Shown: piece after piece, positions 18,672-27,171 of the stretch
Position numbering within the stretch: the first letter of the stretch is position 1
Layout of the letters: each line of letters starts with the position of its first letter
Origin: Methylobacterium sp. Leaf117
GTDB taxonomy: Bacteria; Pseudomonadota; Alphaproteobacteria; Rhizobiales; Beijerinckiaceae
NCBI RefSeq assembly: GCF_001422985.1
Contig: NZ_LMNL01000023.1
Coordinates: forward strand, 506,516-570,515
Reading direction: 5' to 3'
DNA length: 64,000 bases
Notes under the pieces: model-generated
What the model was told of the DNA's origin: nothing
Databases searched by the model: none
The model's input: the letters and a program-made list of their open reading frames with translations, nothing else
Translations under genes and position numbers: made by a program

Positions 18672-19814
18672 TCAGGCCCCGAGATCGCGCGTGGCCGTCT
18701 CGCGTGCGCTCTCGATCTCGCGGCTCGCCTTGGCGTCGCGCGACCGCTTCACGATCTCGAACACGGTGAGCATGGCCAGCGCGATGACGAAGGGCACGAG
18801 ATAGTAGCAGACCCGGAACAGCAGCAGCGACCCGAGCACCTGGTCGCGCGGCAGGCTCGACAGCGCCAGCAGGACCGTCGCCTCGAACACCCCGATGCCG
18901 CCGGGCGCGTTCGACGCGATCCCGAGCATCGCCGCCAGGACGTAGATCGCCACGAAGGTGGTGAAGCCGATGGAGGTGCCCGCCGGCAGGAGCACGTAGA
19001 GGGTGGCGGCCGCCGCGCAGACATCGCCGATCCCCACCACCATCTGGCTCAGGGAGACCGAAGCGCCGGGCAGTTCCAGGCGCCAGCTCTTCACCCGCAC
19101 GTGGCGGCGCTTCATCGAAACCCAGAGCAGGTAGGCCACCACGGCGACGAGCGCCCCGAAACCGACGCCCTGGTTCAGCGCGATGCTGGTGAAGGTGAGA
19201 GCGGCGAGCTGGCCTGCCTCCGCGATCAGGCTGAGGCCGAGGACGACGCCCATGCCGAGCCAGAAGGTGAAGCCGGCGATCACCGTGAGGGCGGCGATCT
19301 TGGCGGCCCCCAGCCCCTTGCTGGAGTAGATCCAGTAGCGGATTGTCCCGGCCGTCAGGAGCGGGAAGCCCAGGGTGAAGCTGACCGCGTAGCTGGTGAA
19401 CGAGGCCAGGGCCGTGGTTCGGTACGGCACCTTGAGCTTGAGCTGTCGCAGCGCCAGGGCGTCGTAGCAGGTCAGGAAGAGGTAGCTGATGGCGACGAAC
19501 AGGAAGGCGAGGCCGAGCTGTTCCCCCGAGGCACCGGTGAAGGCCGCGTGCATCTCGGCCCAGGTCACCGTCTGGACGAGCTTCCACAGGACGAACAGCG
19601 AGCCTGCGAGGATGGCGAGGCTGGCGATGGTACCGAGCCAGGCGTAGCGGCCGCGCAGGCCACCCTTCGGCGCCTCGGCCGCCACCCCGTCGATCGGCGA
19701 GGCCTCGGGCGCGAGCACCTCGGCCGTCTCGATCTGCTTCTGCTGTCTCGCAAAGTTCATCGTGTCGGCGTCCGCCTCCGCTGGGCTTCCCTCGCTCGGC
19801 CTCGTCGGCGGCAT
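18672..19814 (-). CDS. YbhN/AglD-type integral membrane protein (lysylphosphatidylglycerol synthase TM-region family)
   Basis: A 380-residue protein with a charged N-terminus of about 50 residues and roughly eight transmembrane helices. The features SFTLGFPLLTAG near residue 150 and SNAPGGIGVFE near residue 305 are hallmark motifs of the UPF0104/LPG synthase membrane domain. The soluble transferase domain of MprF is absent. Related proteins are proposed lipid flippases or glycolipid transporters. Its start is three bases past the UDG-like stop. In this operon it could move a lipid-linked or glycosylated product across the inner membrane; that is inference. A shorter start at 19760 is also possible. 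Confidence 0.8.
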   Translation of the reverse strand: MPPTRPSEGSPAEADADTMNFARQQKQIETAEVLAPEASPIDGVAAEAPKGGLRGRYAWLGTIASLAILAGSLFVLWKLVQTVTWAEMHAAFTGASGEQLGLAFLFVAISYLFLTCYDALALRQLKLKVPYRTTALASFTSYAVSFTLGFPLLTAGTIRYWIYSSKGLGAAKIAALTVIAGFTFWLGMGVVLGLSLIAEAGQLAALTFTSIALNQGVGFGALVAVVAYLLWVSMKRRHVRVKSWRLELPGASVSLSQMVVGIGDVCAAAATLYVLLPAGTSIGFTTFVAIYVLAAMLGIASNAPGGIGVFEATVLLALSSLPRDQVLGSLLLFRVCYYLVPFVIALAMLTVFEIVKRSRDAKASREIESARETATRDLGA

Positions 19815-19817
19815 AGG

Positions 19818-20525
19818 TCATCCCGAGCTTGTGCCGGACCACGGCCCGTTGCCCGCATTTAGGGGCATCGGCGGGCAATTGCCAGCGAGAGAGGCGCAAT
19901 GCCCACCGGCGATGCAGGCCCGTGCCTCGGCCAGTCCGGCCCGGATGCGCGCGGTGACGCTCGGCGCGGTGCAGACATAGGTCGGGCTCGGATGGGGAAT
20001 CGCCACCACCGTCAGGTCGGGCCGCAGGGCGGCGAGGTCCCCATGCATGAGGCCCGCGACCCGCCCGGAGAGCACGACGACGCGCAGGCGCGGAAGGCAG
20101 TCCAGCAGGGGCGCTAAATACGGCGCCGCCTGACGGATCTCCGAGCGGCGCGGGGACCGGTTCAGCGCTCCGGGTGCGTGGATCACCCACGGAATCGTGT
20201 TCCAGATCAGGGTGTCGCGCCGGGGCAGACCGGCCTCGGCGAGGAAGCGGAACAGGTTGGCGGCGGTGCCAGTGGGATTGTCGCGCGAAACCAGGCCCGT
20301 GCCGCGGATCGCCGGCCCCGGCGTCTCCAGCAGGAGCAGCAACCGGGCCTCGACGCCGCCGTCGAGGGGGGCCGGGTCCGGAACCTCCGCGCCCCGCTCC
20401 CGTGCGATCCGCTCGGCCAGAGCCCGGATCGGGGCGATATGCGGACGTGCGAGAAGCGTTTTTCGAGCCGCGAGAACGGCCGGGTCCCGCAGGGACTTCG
20501 GATGGTCCGGTGCCTCAGACGACAT
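19818..20525 (-). CDS. Uracil-DNA glycosylase superfamily protein
   Basis: A 235-residue protein from the ATG at 20525, which overlaps the PIG-L gene by 11 bases. The fold motifs are visible. A glycine/proline loop (LLETPGP near residue 73) stands where the water-activating loop lies in UDGs. The block SRDNPTGTAANLFRFL is characteristic of one actinobacterial/proteobacterial branch. WNTIPW follows, and HPSP near residue 188 matches the uracil-DNA leucine-loop motif. Known relatives remove uracil from DNA. The placement inside a sugar/inositol operon, with translational overlap, raises the possibility of a small-molecule N-glycosidase role instead. Function is not proven either way. Confidence 0.75.
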   Translation of the reverse strand: MSSEAPDHPKSLRDPAVLAARKTLLARPHIAPIRALAERIARERGAEVPDPAPLDGGVEARLLLLLETPGPAIRGTGLVSRDNPTGTAANLFRFLAEAGLPRRDTLIWNTIPWVIHAPGALNRSPRRSEIRQAAPYLAPLLDCLPRLRVVVLSGRVAGLMHGDLAALRPDLTVVAIPHPSPTYVCTAPSVTARIRAGLAEARACIAGGHCASLAGNCPPMPLNAGNGPWSGTSSG

Positions 20526-21279
20526 CGGCGACGAGGCGCCCGAGCGTTGCGGGCAGATCGCCCTCCAGGCGAAAGCGTTCCAGGCCGCCTTCCTGCTCCA
20601 GGCGCTGGGCCAGGCCTTCCGGGCCGCCGAACTGGAAGCCGAGCTGCGTCGCGTAGGCGGCGCAGGCCGCGCCCTTGGCCGCGCGGCCCTCGGGGCCGGA
20701 CCGAGCTTCCACTTCCGGCAGGCCGGCAAAGCGCGCCCGCAGGGGTTCCTTGGGGGTCTGGTCACGGATCGTATAGGGGAAATCGCGCCACCACAGGATC
20801 GGTGCGACCGGCTCGGCCGCGTCGAGAGCGCGAACCACCTGGACGTGATCGACATGGCCACCGATCGCCTGGGGCGCCAGGATGAGATCCGGCGCCATCT
20901 CGGCGATCAAGGTGCGAATGGCTCGGGTCAGGTCGGGCACGATCCCGTCATCGCCCCGTACGTCGCGAAACAGCTCGGGCGCCGAGTCGTAGCCGCGATG
21001 CGGGGCCTCCCGGAAGGGCCAATGGCGCGGGGGAGCCAGCGAAAGGGCGGCGATGGCCGCCGCATCTTCGGCCCGGCGCAGGTCCATGTAGTCGATCTCG
21101 AGTCCGAGACCCTTGTCCGTCTGGCAGGCGAGGGCGAAGCCGGTCGGGTTCCCCACCGAGGCGGTGAACACCGTCACGGTCTCCACGCGCCAGCCCGCTT
21201 GGCCAAGGCCATGGAGCAGCCCACCGCAGGAGAAGGCGGCGTCGTCGAGATGCGGCGACAGGGCGAGCGCGGTCGGCAT
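20515..21279 (-). CDS. PIG-L family N-acetyl-sugar deacetylase
   Basis: A 254-residue LmbE/PIG-L fold enzyme. The zinc motif SPHLDDAAFSCGG sits at residues 8-20 (H and the two D ligands), and the second metal motif HVDH is near residue 142. Family members include MshB (GlcNAc-inositol deacetylase of mycothiol synthesis), BshB (bacillithiol) and eukaryotic PIG-L (GPI anchors), all acting on N-acetylglucosamine linked to an alcohol. The gene follows the GT4 glycosyltransferase by four bases. That tandem arrangement is what is expected for glycosylation followed by deacetylation of the new sugar. The exact substrate is inferred from the operon only. Confidence 0.88.
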   Translation of the reverse strand: MPTALALSPHLDDAAFSCGGLLHGLGQAGWRVETVTVFTASVGNPTGFALACQTDKGLGLEIDYMDLRRAEDAAAIAALSLAPPRHWPFREAPHRGYDSAPELFRDVRGDDGIVPDLTRAIRTLIAEMAPDLILAPQAIGGHVDHVQVVRALDAAEPVAPILWWRDFPYTIRDQTPKEPLRARFAGLPEVEARSGPEGRAAKGAACAAYATQLGFQFGGPEGLAQRLEQEGGLERFRLEGDLPATLGRLVADVV

Positions 21280-21283
21280 CGGC

Positions 21284-22507
21284 TCAGAGCAGGTGCGGTT
21301 CGGCGCGGAAGCGGCAGGACGGGTCGTGCGGCAGCGTCGTCGGGAAATCGGTCGCCGGGCGCTCGTTCACCACGCGTGCGTACGCGTCCATGATCTGCCG
21401 TCCGACCGCGCGCCAGGAATAGACCCGGCGGCACTCGGCGAGCCCGTCTTCGGCGAGGCGCCGGCGCAGGGGGGCGTCCTCGATGATCCGACCCAGGGCT
21501 TCGGCCAGGGCCGGCACGTCACCGGGCTGGACCATGAGGCCGTTCTCGCCGTCGCGGAGGCAATCCGAGACGCCGACCGAGTGGGTCGACACCACCGCGA
21601 GCCCGGCCGCCATCGCTTCCAGGATCGTGTTGGAGAACCCTTCCGCATAGGTCGGGGACACGAACACGTCCGCCGCCCGGTAAAGCTCCGGCACCGTGTC
21701 GTAATCGGCGTAGCCGGTGAACCGGATGGCCGTCTCCGAGAAGTTCAGTTCGGCGGCGCGGGCCTTCGACGAATCGACGTCCGGCCCGATGCCCGAGATG
21801 ACGGCCTCGAACGGAATGGCCCGGTCGCGCAGCAGTGCGAGGGCGTCGATGAGGTCGAGGACGCCTTTCCGGCGGTCGACCCGGCCGTGGTAGAACAACC
21901 GGACCGGGCCGTCATGCCCGCCGGGTCCGGGCGTGAAACGCGCGGTGTCGACGGCCCCCGGCACGATGGTGAAGCGGGCCGGGTCCGAGCCCAGCCGGTC
22001 GCAGACCTCGCCGACGAAGGAGGCGCCGCCGATCAGGAGGGCGTTGGCGTGGGCGAGCACTTCGCACATCGCGACCCGGTGGGTTTCACAGCAGGAGCCG
22101 ACCCAGTGGCCGTCGCCGCCCTGGATCGAGACCACGTTGGGCACGCCGATGTTTCGCGAGGCCAGCAGCGTCGCCCATCCGGTCGGGTAGCCGTACTGCG
22201 CGTGCAGGATGTCGAACGGCGCCTTGGCGTGCTCGGCCTCGATGGTCGCCACCATCGTGTCGATGTCGCGCTCGAAATCGCCGCTCTCCTGCTCGCCGAG
22301 CTGTTCCAGGCCGATCACGGTCACGCCGGGGACGGCGGGGGGCGGGCCGCCACCATACACGCGCGTACCGAAGGCGTCGCCGCGATATTGCGAGATCATC
22401 GTGACGTCGTGGCCGGCCTCGACCAACTCGCGCAAAAGATTCTGCGCGTAGACGCTCATGCCGGAGATCGCCGGGAAGTAACGGCGCGAGACGAAGCAGA
22501 TCCTCAC
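21284..22507 (-). CDS. GT4 family glycosyltransferase
   Basis: A 407-residue GT-B enzyme starting at GTG that overlaps the previous stop (GTGA). The N-terminal acceptor domain opens with SRRYFPAISGMSVYAQNL, the glycine-rich loop usual in GT4. The C-terminal donor domain carries the E-x7-E motif in EGFSNTILE near residue 295, and FYHGRVDRRKG near 200 contacts the diphosphate. Family relatives include MshA, BshA and PIG-A. With inositol-3-phosphate synthase at the head of the operon and a PIG-L deacetylase next, transfer of GlcNAc to an inositol-like acceptor is the leading idea, but donor and acceptor are not readable from sequence. Confidence 0.88.
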   Translation of the reverse strand: MRICFVSRRYFPAISGMSVYAQNLLRELVEAGHDVTMISQYRGDAFGTRVYGGGPPPAVPGVTVIGLEQLGEQESGDFERDIDTMVATIEAEHAKAPFDILHAQYGYPTGWATLLASRNIGVPNVVSIQGGDGHWVGSCCETHRVAMCEVLAHANALLIGGASFVGEVCDRLGSDPARFTIVPGAVDTARFTPGPGGHDGPVRLFYHGRVDRRKGVLDLIDALALLRDRAIPFEAVISGIGPDVDSSKARAAELNFSETAIRFTGYADYDTVPELYRAADVFVSPTYAEGFSNTILEAMAAGLAVVSTHSVGVSDCLRDGENGLMVQPGDVPALAEALGRIIEDAPLRRRLAEDGLAECRRVYSWRAVGRQIMDAYARVVNERPATDFPTTLPHDPSCRFRAEPHLL

Positions 22508-23349
22508 GCAGAGGCTCCCGGGTTCGGATTGCGGCAGGCGCGCAGATACTGGAGGGAGGCCGGCACCATCAGGTCGGCCCGGTGGCTCTCGCGGGAGAGC
22601 TCGACGCAGACGAGTTTTTCGAAGTGGATCGCGTCGAGGGCGGCGAGCACGGAGGGGACATCCATGTCGCCCTCGCCGAAGGGCAGGTGGATGTGGATGC
22701 CCCGGGCCATGTCCTCGATCGCCACGGTGCCGATGCGGTCGGCGAATTCGCTCACGGCGACGGCCGGGTCGCGCTCGCCGGTCACGAGGCAGTGACCGGT
22801 GTCGAGGGCGAGCCTCAAGCCCGGCACGTCGAGGGCATCGAAATCATCGAGGGTCTCGATCAGCATGCCGGGCTCGGGCTCCAGGCAGGCGACCACGTTC
22901 TGCTCGGCGGCGTAGGCGACCACCTCGGCCAGACCCTCGCGCAGCCAGCCTTCCGCGTCCGCCCGATCGATGCCGGGCTTCGTGACGCCTGCCCAGAACG
23001 AGACGGCCTCGGAATGCAGGATGGCCCCGATGTCGATGGCGCGTTTGAGGAAGCCGATGCGCCGGGCACGGTCCGCGGCATCGCCGCTGACCAGGGTCGG
23101 CTCGTGCTTGGCGCGGGGGTCGAGGAGGAAGCGGGCGCCGGTCTCGATCACCGAACCGAGGCCGAGGCGCTGCAGCCGGCTCGACACCCGCTGTGCCTCC
23201 TGCACCCAGTTCTCGGCGAAGGGATCGAGGTGGTGGATGTCGAGGGTCAGCGCCACGCCCTGGTAACCGGCTTCCGCGATGAGATCGATCGCGTCGTCGA
23301 GGCGGTGATTGGCGGTGCCGTTGGTGTTGTAGGCAAAGCGCAGGCTCAT
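22504..23349 (-). CDS. Sugar phosphate isomerase/epimerase-like TIM-barrel protein (xylose isomerase-like)
   Basis: A 281-residue AP-endonuclease-2/xylose-isomerase-like barrel. Metal ligands expected for the family can be placed: Glu in ACLEPEPG near residue 153, Asp and His in LDTGHC near 186, His in IHIHLPFGEGD near 222 and Glu in CVELSRESH near 252. It starts at an ATG overlapping the YcaO stop (ATGA), so the two are translationally coupled. Relatives isomerise or epimerise sugars, inosose or related keto-cyclitols (IolE, IolH). A role in converting an inositol- or inosose-type intermediate fits the operon. The neighbouring dehydrogenase could supply a keto substrate. Confidence 0.82.
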   Translation of the reverse strand: MSLRFAYNTNGTANHRLDDAIDLIAEAGYQGVALTLDIHHLDPFAENWVQEAQRVSSRLQRLGLGSVIETGARFLLDPRAKHEPTLVSGDAADRARRIGFLKRAIDIGAILHSEAVSFWAGVTKPGIDRADAEGWLREGLAEVVAYAAEQNVVACLEPEPGMLIETLDDFDALDVPGLRLALDTGHCLVTGERDPAVAVSEFADRIGTVAIEDMARGIHIHLPFGEGDMDVPSVLAALDAIHFEKLVCVELSRESHRADLMVPASLQYLRACRNPNPGASA

Positions 23350-24935
23350 GCGGCGCGTCCCTGCTGGGCCAGCCGGAACGGCGCGTGGTGCGATTCCGGC
23401 TCGCGGTAGAGCGGGTAATGCGAGCCGACGATGCGGTCGGCGAGCGCGGTGTCGAACAGCGGCTGCCCGCCGAAGCGCTCGATGGCCTCCGGGGTGAGGC
23501 GCACGGGCTTGAGGGTGTCGGTGGCTTCGCCGAAGCGGATCAGCGGATGGTCGCGCTCGATGAGCTTCTGCGTATTGCGCTCGCCGATGCGGTGATAGCT
23601 CATGGTCTCGACCTCGAGCCCCGGCACGATCGCCTTGACCACGCCGACGCGACCGCCCGGCGGCGAGCAATCGACGTAGAGCACGTCGAAGCCGGCCTGT
23701 TCCAGGCGCTCGCGGGCGATGCGGCCACGCGCATGCCCGTCCGGCGCTTCCGTGGTCGGCAGATCGGTAAAGCGCTTGGTCGCACGCTCGGAATAGACGG
23801 TGTCGCGTAAGGTGGCGGCGATGCCTTCCGGCGGCTGCACGATCCATTCGAGCATCGCCTTGAGGGCGCGGCTCTCCTCCAGGTCGAGGCTCGGCAGGGC
23901 CTTGTCGATGAAGGCCTTGACGTAGCCCGGCGGCGTCACCTGCTCGGCGAAGGCCAACGGCCCGTGGCCGAAGGCCTTGCGCACGCGGGCGGCCTGGAAT
24001 TCGAGAAGTGCCTTGCGCAGCGCCCGCTCGCGGTCCGGGTCGCAGGCCTCGCCGCAGGCCGAGAGCGCGATCGGCACCGGCGTATCGGCGAGATTCCGGT
24101 CGTAGCCGACGACGTACAGGTTGGTCAGGCCGAACTGGTCGGTGGCGAATTTCGGCAGGGCCTTGATCCCGAGCGATTCGAGCCGGTCGAGCATCCTCCG
24201 CGTCTCGGGTCCGAGCCCGTCCGACAGGTCGAGCACCACGCCCTGGTCGAGAGCGCGGAACAGCAGGCCGTTGCCGTCGCGCTGGAGCAATTCGAGCAGT
24301 CCGTGCCCGAGGGCGAAATCGACGTCCGGACCGGCGCCGAGCCCGTTGGTGATCAGGTTGGTGAAGGGCTTGTAGCCCTCCGACAGCTCGAAATAATCGG
24401 TGGCGGCGATGTCGAGCGGCATCAGCACCGTTTCGCCGGTGCGGGCGCGCAGACTCGCCGTCCATTCGAGCGTGGTCCCGCGTCCGACCGGGCTGCCGGC
24501 GGGCAGGCACAGGGTGAGGGGATCGGCGACGGCACCGGCGCCGTAGACCCGCACGAGGTCGTCGTAGCTGGCCCGCTCCTTCTTGCGCGGCATCACGGCC
24601 AGCGACGGCATCAGGTTCTCGGCGATTTCCGCCACCGCGCCGATGATCGCCTCGTCGTCGGTGGCGCCGTAGCCGATGCCGCTCGGCATCGCGCCGACGA
24701 AGAACGGGTCGTCGAGGAACAGCGACACGAACCAGACCGGGATACCGGTCCGGTCGAGGGGCGCCAGGGGGAAGCCGACGATGCGGCCCTCCGGCAGGAT
24801 GTCGAGATAGGCCCGCACCGGCTCGGGCAGAGCGCTCGGCAGGCCCTCGATCCGGCGGGGACCGCCATAGGTGTAGGCGCGCGGCGCCTTGATCCGGCTG
24901 TGGCGGGCGCGGTCGTCCTGGTCCTGCTCGTTCAC
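23346..24935 (-). CDS. YcaO-domain ATP-dependent enzyme
   Basis: A 529-residue protein from a GTG at 24935; a longer frame to 25016 would overlap the upstream gene by over 60 bases. YcaO ATP-site features are preserved: GYGATDDEA and AEIAEN near residues 90-107, SNG-like TNGLGAG and ELLQRD near 197-220, and the helix LLEFQAARVR near 311-320, which supplies Glu, Gln and Arg. The C-terminal PGLEVETM segment is also typical. Known YcaO enzymes phosphorylate amide oxygens to make azolines, thioamides, amidines or other activated amides. No TfuA, ThiF/E1-like, dehydrogenase partner or short precursor gene is in the operon, so peptide modification is doubtful and a small-molecule substrate is plausible. 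Confidence 0.82.
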   Translation of the reverse strand: MNEQDQDDRARHSRIKAPRAYTYGGPRRIEGLPSALPEPVRAYLDILPEGRIVGFPLAPLDRTGIPVWFVSLFLDDPFFVGAMPSGIGYGATDDEAIIGAVAEIAENLMPSLAVMPRKKERASYDDLVRVYGAGAVADPLTLCLPAGSPVGRGTTLEWTASLRARTGETVLMPLDIAATDYFELSEGYKPFTNLITNGLGAGPDVDFALGHGLLELLQRDGNGLLFRALDQGVVLDLSDGLGPETRRMLDRLESLGIKALPKFATDQFGLTNLYVVGYDRNLADTPVPIALSACGEACDPDRERALRKALLEFQAARVRKAFGHGPLAFAEQVTPPGYVKAFIDKALPSLDLEESRALKAMLEWIVQPPEGIAATLRDTVYSERATKRFTDLPTTEAPDGHARGRIARERLEQAGFDVLYVDCSPPGGRVGVVKAIVPGLEVETMSYHRIGERNTQKLIERDHPLIRFGEATDTLKPVRLTPEAIERFGGQPLFDTALADRIVGSHYPLYREPESHHAPFRLAQQGRAA

Positions 24936-24954
24936 GGTGGTGCGTTTCCGTTGT

Positions 24955-25956
24955 TCAGGCCGACGCGGCGTAGGCGCGGGCCAGCAATCGCATGGTGTGA
25001 AGGTCGCGCGCCGCACTGTAGGCCTCGCGCTCCTGCGGCCGGCGCAGCGCCGATCCGAAGGCCTTCACCTGTTCCAGGAAGGGCGACGCCGCCCCGTCGA
25101 AGGGCAAAGTGTCGGATGTGCCGGTTGACCCGTCGGTGAACGACAGCGTCCCGCCCGCCACCTGTCCCATCGTATCGACGGCGGTGAGCAGACCGTTCGT
25201 GCCGGTGACTTCGAGGCGCCGGCGCGGCAGGACGTCCGGACAGTTATAGGCGACATGGAGGTTGGCCAGCACGCCCGAGGGCGTGCGCCCGATCAGCAGC
25301 GCGCCGTCGTCGACGGCATAATCCTGCGCCCGCGCCTGGGTCAGGGCGGCGAGATCGTGGATCGACTCGTCGAGGAGGAAGTCCACGAGGTCGAGGCCGT
25401 GCGGAGCGAGATCCATCAGGGCGCCGCCCCCGGCCTTGGCCGGGTCGATGCGCCAGTTGTCCTGGCCCGTGAAGGAGGTCCAGGCGCGCGGCAGCCAGCA
25501 GGCATAGACGATCCGGATCGCCGTCACCGTGCCGAGGCGGCCCGCCCGGACGGCGTCGCGCATGGCGCGATGGGCCGGGTGGTGGCGCTGGTCGAAGGCG
25601 GTGCCGTAGAAGGTGTCCCTGCCGCGCAGAGCCTCCACCATGGCTTCGGCATCGCCGAGCGAGGCCGCCATCGGCTTCTCGCACAGGATGGCCTTGCCGG
25701 AACCGGCGAGCGCCTCGATCGCGGTGCGGTGGAGGTGGTTCGGCGTCGCGACGTAGACCGCCTCGATCTCGGGGTCGTTCACCAGGTCGGCGAGATCGGC
25801 ATAGGCCCGTGCCCCCTCGGCCTCGGCCGCCGCGCGCGACGCCTCGCCCGGATCGGCGACGGCGACGAGGCGATGGCCGGCGGCCCGGATACCGGGCGCC
25901 ATGTAGTCGCGCGCAACCCAGCCGTAGCCGACGATGCCCCAGCGGACGGGCTCCAT
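24955..25956 (-). CDS. Gfo/Idh/MocA family NAD(P)-dependent oxidoreductase
   Basis: A 333-residue protein from the ATG at 25956, which overlaps the methyltransferase stop (TGATG). The N-terminal Rossmann fold opens with WGIVGYGWVA, and the catalytic CEKPMA motif is near residue 96. GGGALMDLAPHGLDLVDF near residue 172 is the family's second signature, with the substrate-facing His. Relatives oxidise myo-inositol (IolG), glucose-6-phosphate derivatives or UDP-amino sugars. In an operon that begins with inositol-phosphate synthase, oxidation of a cyclitol or of the attached sugar is a reasonable inference. Confidence 0.88.
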   Translation of the reverse strand: MEPVRWGIVGYGWVARDYMAPGIRAAGHRLVAVADPGEASRAAAEAEGARAYADLADLVNDPEIEAVYVATPNHLHRTAIEALAGSGKAILCEKPMAASLGDAEAMVEALRGRDTFYGTAFDQRHHPAHRAMRDAVRAGRLGTVTAIRIVYACWLPRAWTSFTGQDNWRIDPAKAGGGALMDLAPHGLDLVDFLLDESIHDLAALTQARAQDYAVDDGALLIGRTPSGVLANLHVAYNCPDVLPRRRLEVTGTNGLLTAVDTMGQVAGGTLSFTDGSTGTSDTLPFDGAASPFLEQVKAFGSALRRPQEREAYSAARDLHTMRLLARAYAASA

Positions 25957-27140
25957 CACCAGCGCTCCGGCAGGTCGACATAGGTCCGGTCGCGCACCTC
26001 GGTGCTCTCCGGCGCCTCGGATCCGCCCTGCCAGTCGATGGCCTCCGGTCCGTCGAAGACCTTCGGATAGGTGGCGCGCGCCGCGTACTCGGCCTCGTAG
26101 CGCTCGGACGGCCACCGGATGGCGTGGCGATCCCCGGACTCCGAACCGTAGAGCGGGTTCAGGTGCAGCGACCGGCCGGGGCGCGGCATGGCGATGCCGT
26201 CGATCACCGCGCGCGGCGCCGGGCGCATGCCGGGGCCGGCCACCACCGAGAAGGCCTCGCAGCCGGTGAGGTCGTGCGGGCTGCGCGGGTGCGGCGCGCG
26301 CCGCTCCACCAGGGCGCGGGTCAGTTCGTCGTCGTCGTAGACGAGACCGTCGGGGAACAGGTCGTCGATCTCGGCGGCCGAGACGGCGCGGCCGGCGGAG
26401 AAGCCGGGGCGGTCGCTGTTGTGAATGTGGCTGAACGCCAGCCAGCCGTCGTCGCCGGCGTTCTGGCGCAGGCATTCCAGCACCTCGGCCTTGCGGTCGA
26501 GGAAGTAGAAGGCGTCGTTGCAGACCACGAGGTCGATCGGCGCGCCCGGGATCGGCCAGTGCGGAGAATGGGCGTCGAAACAGACGAGCTGGGCCGACTT
26601 GCCGACCACCCAGTGCCGGGCGACCCAGAGCTTGGCGAACACGACGTCGGCGCCCGCGACCTTGACGCCCCGGGTCTGGAACTCGCGCAGGTAGTGGCCG
26701 ATGCCGCAGGCGAATTCGAACACGCAGATGGGGTCGTTCCAATGCGCTTCGAGGAGCGTCAGACCGGCCAGGAACGTCGGGTCGGTCCAGCGATGCAGGA
26801 AGTAATCGCCGACCCGGCCCCATCCGAGCAGGCGCACCGCATCGCGTAGCGAACGGGTGTCGCGCTCGCGGATCAGCTCATGCAGATCGAGCGGATCGGC
26901 CGGTGGGCCGGTCCACCAATCGTCCTGGTCGGCGAGCAGACCTTCGAGGGCCAGGTTCACGTCGCCGGCATCGAGCAACTTCAAGGTCTGGGCGACGAGA
27001 TCGGCGCGGTTGGTCCTGAGATAGGGAATGCCGTCGATCACCGGCCAGCGCGCGCCGCTCTGGGCCTCGCGCAGCGAGTGCGGCGTGTCGGCCTTGAGGG
27101 GCTCGCCGCTGTCCGGAGAGCGGAGGTCGAACGGGATCAT
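25956..27140 (-). CDS. Class I SAM-dependent methyltransferase with Trm112-like N-terminal segment
   Basis: A 394-residue protein. Residues 1-45 resemble a Trm112/UPF0434 fold (short beta hairpins ending in IDGIPYLR) but without the zinc cysteines. The methyltransferase core has motif I FEFACGIGHYL near residue 140, the acidic motif II near 160, and DLVVCNDAFYFLDRK near residue 210 (motif IV). A C-terminal extension of about 140 residues is not familiar. It starts 31 bp after the HD-like gene and overlaps the dehydrogenase. The substrate is unknown; O-, N- or C-methylation of the operon product is inferred. Confidence 0.78.
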   Translation of the reverse strand: MIPFDLRSPDSGEPLKADTPHSLREAQSGARWPVIDGIPYLRTNRADLVAQTLKLLDAGDVNLALEGLLADQDDWWTGPPADPLDLHELIRERDTRSLRDAVRLLGWGRVGDYFLHRWTDPTFLAGLTLLEAHWNDPICVFEFACGIGHYLREFQTRGVKVAGADVVFAKLWVARHWVVGKSAQLVCFDAHSPHWPIPGAPIDLVVCNDAFYFLDRKAEVLECLRQNAGDDGWLAFSHIHNSDRPGFSAGRAVSAAEIDDLFPDGLVYDDDELTRALVERRAPHPRSPHDLTGCEAFSVVAGPGMRPAPRAVIDGIAMPRPGRSLHLNPLYGSESGDRHAIRWPSERYEAEYAARATYPKVFDGPEAIDWQGGSEAPESTEVRDRTYVDLPERW

Positions 27141-27171
27141 GCTGAAGCGCCCGTACGGTCGCGAGGTCTGA

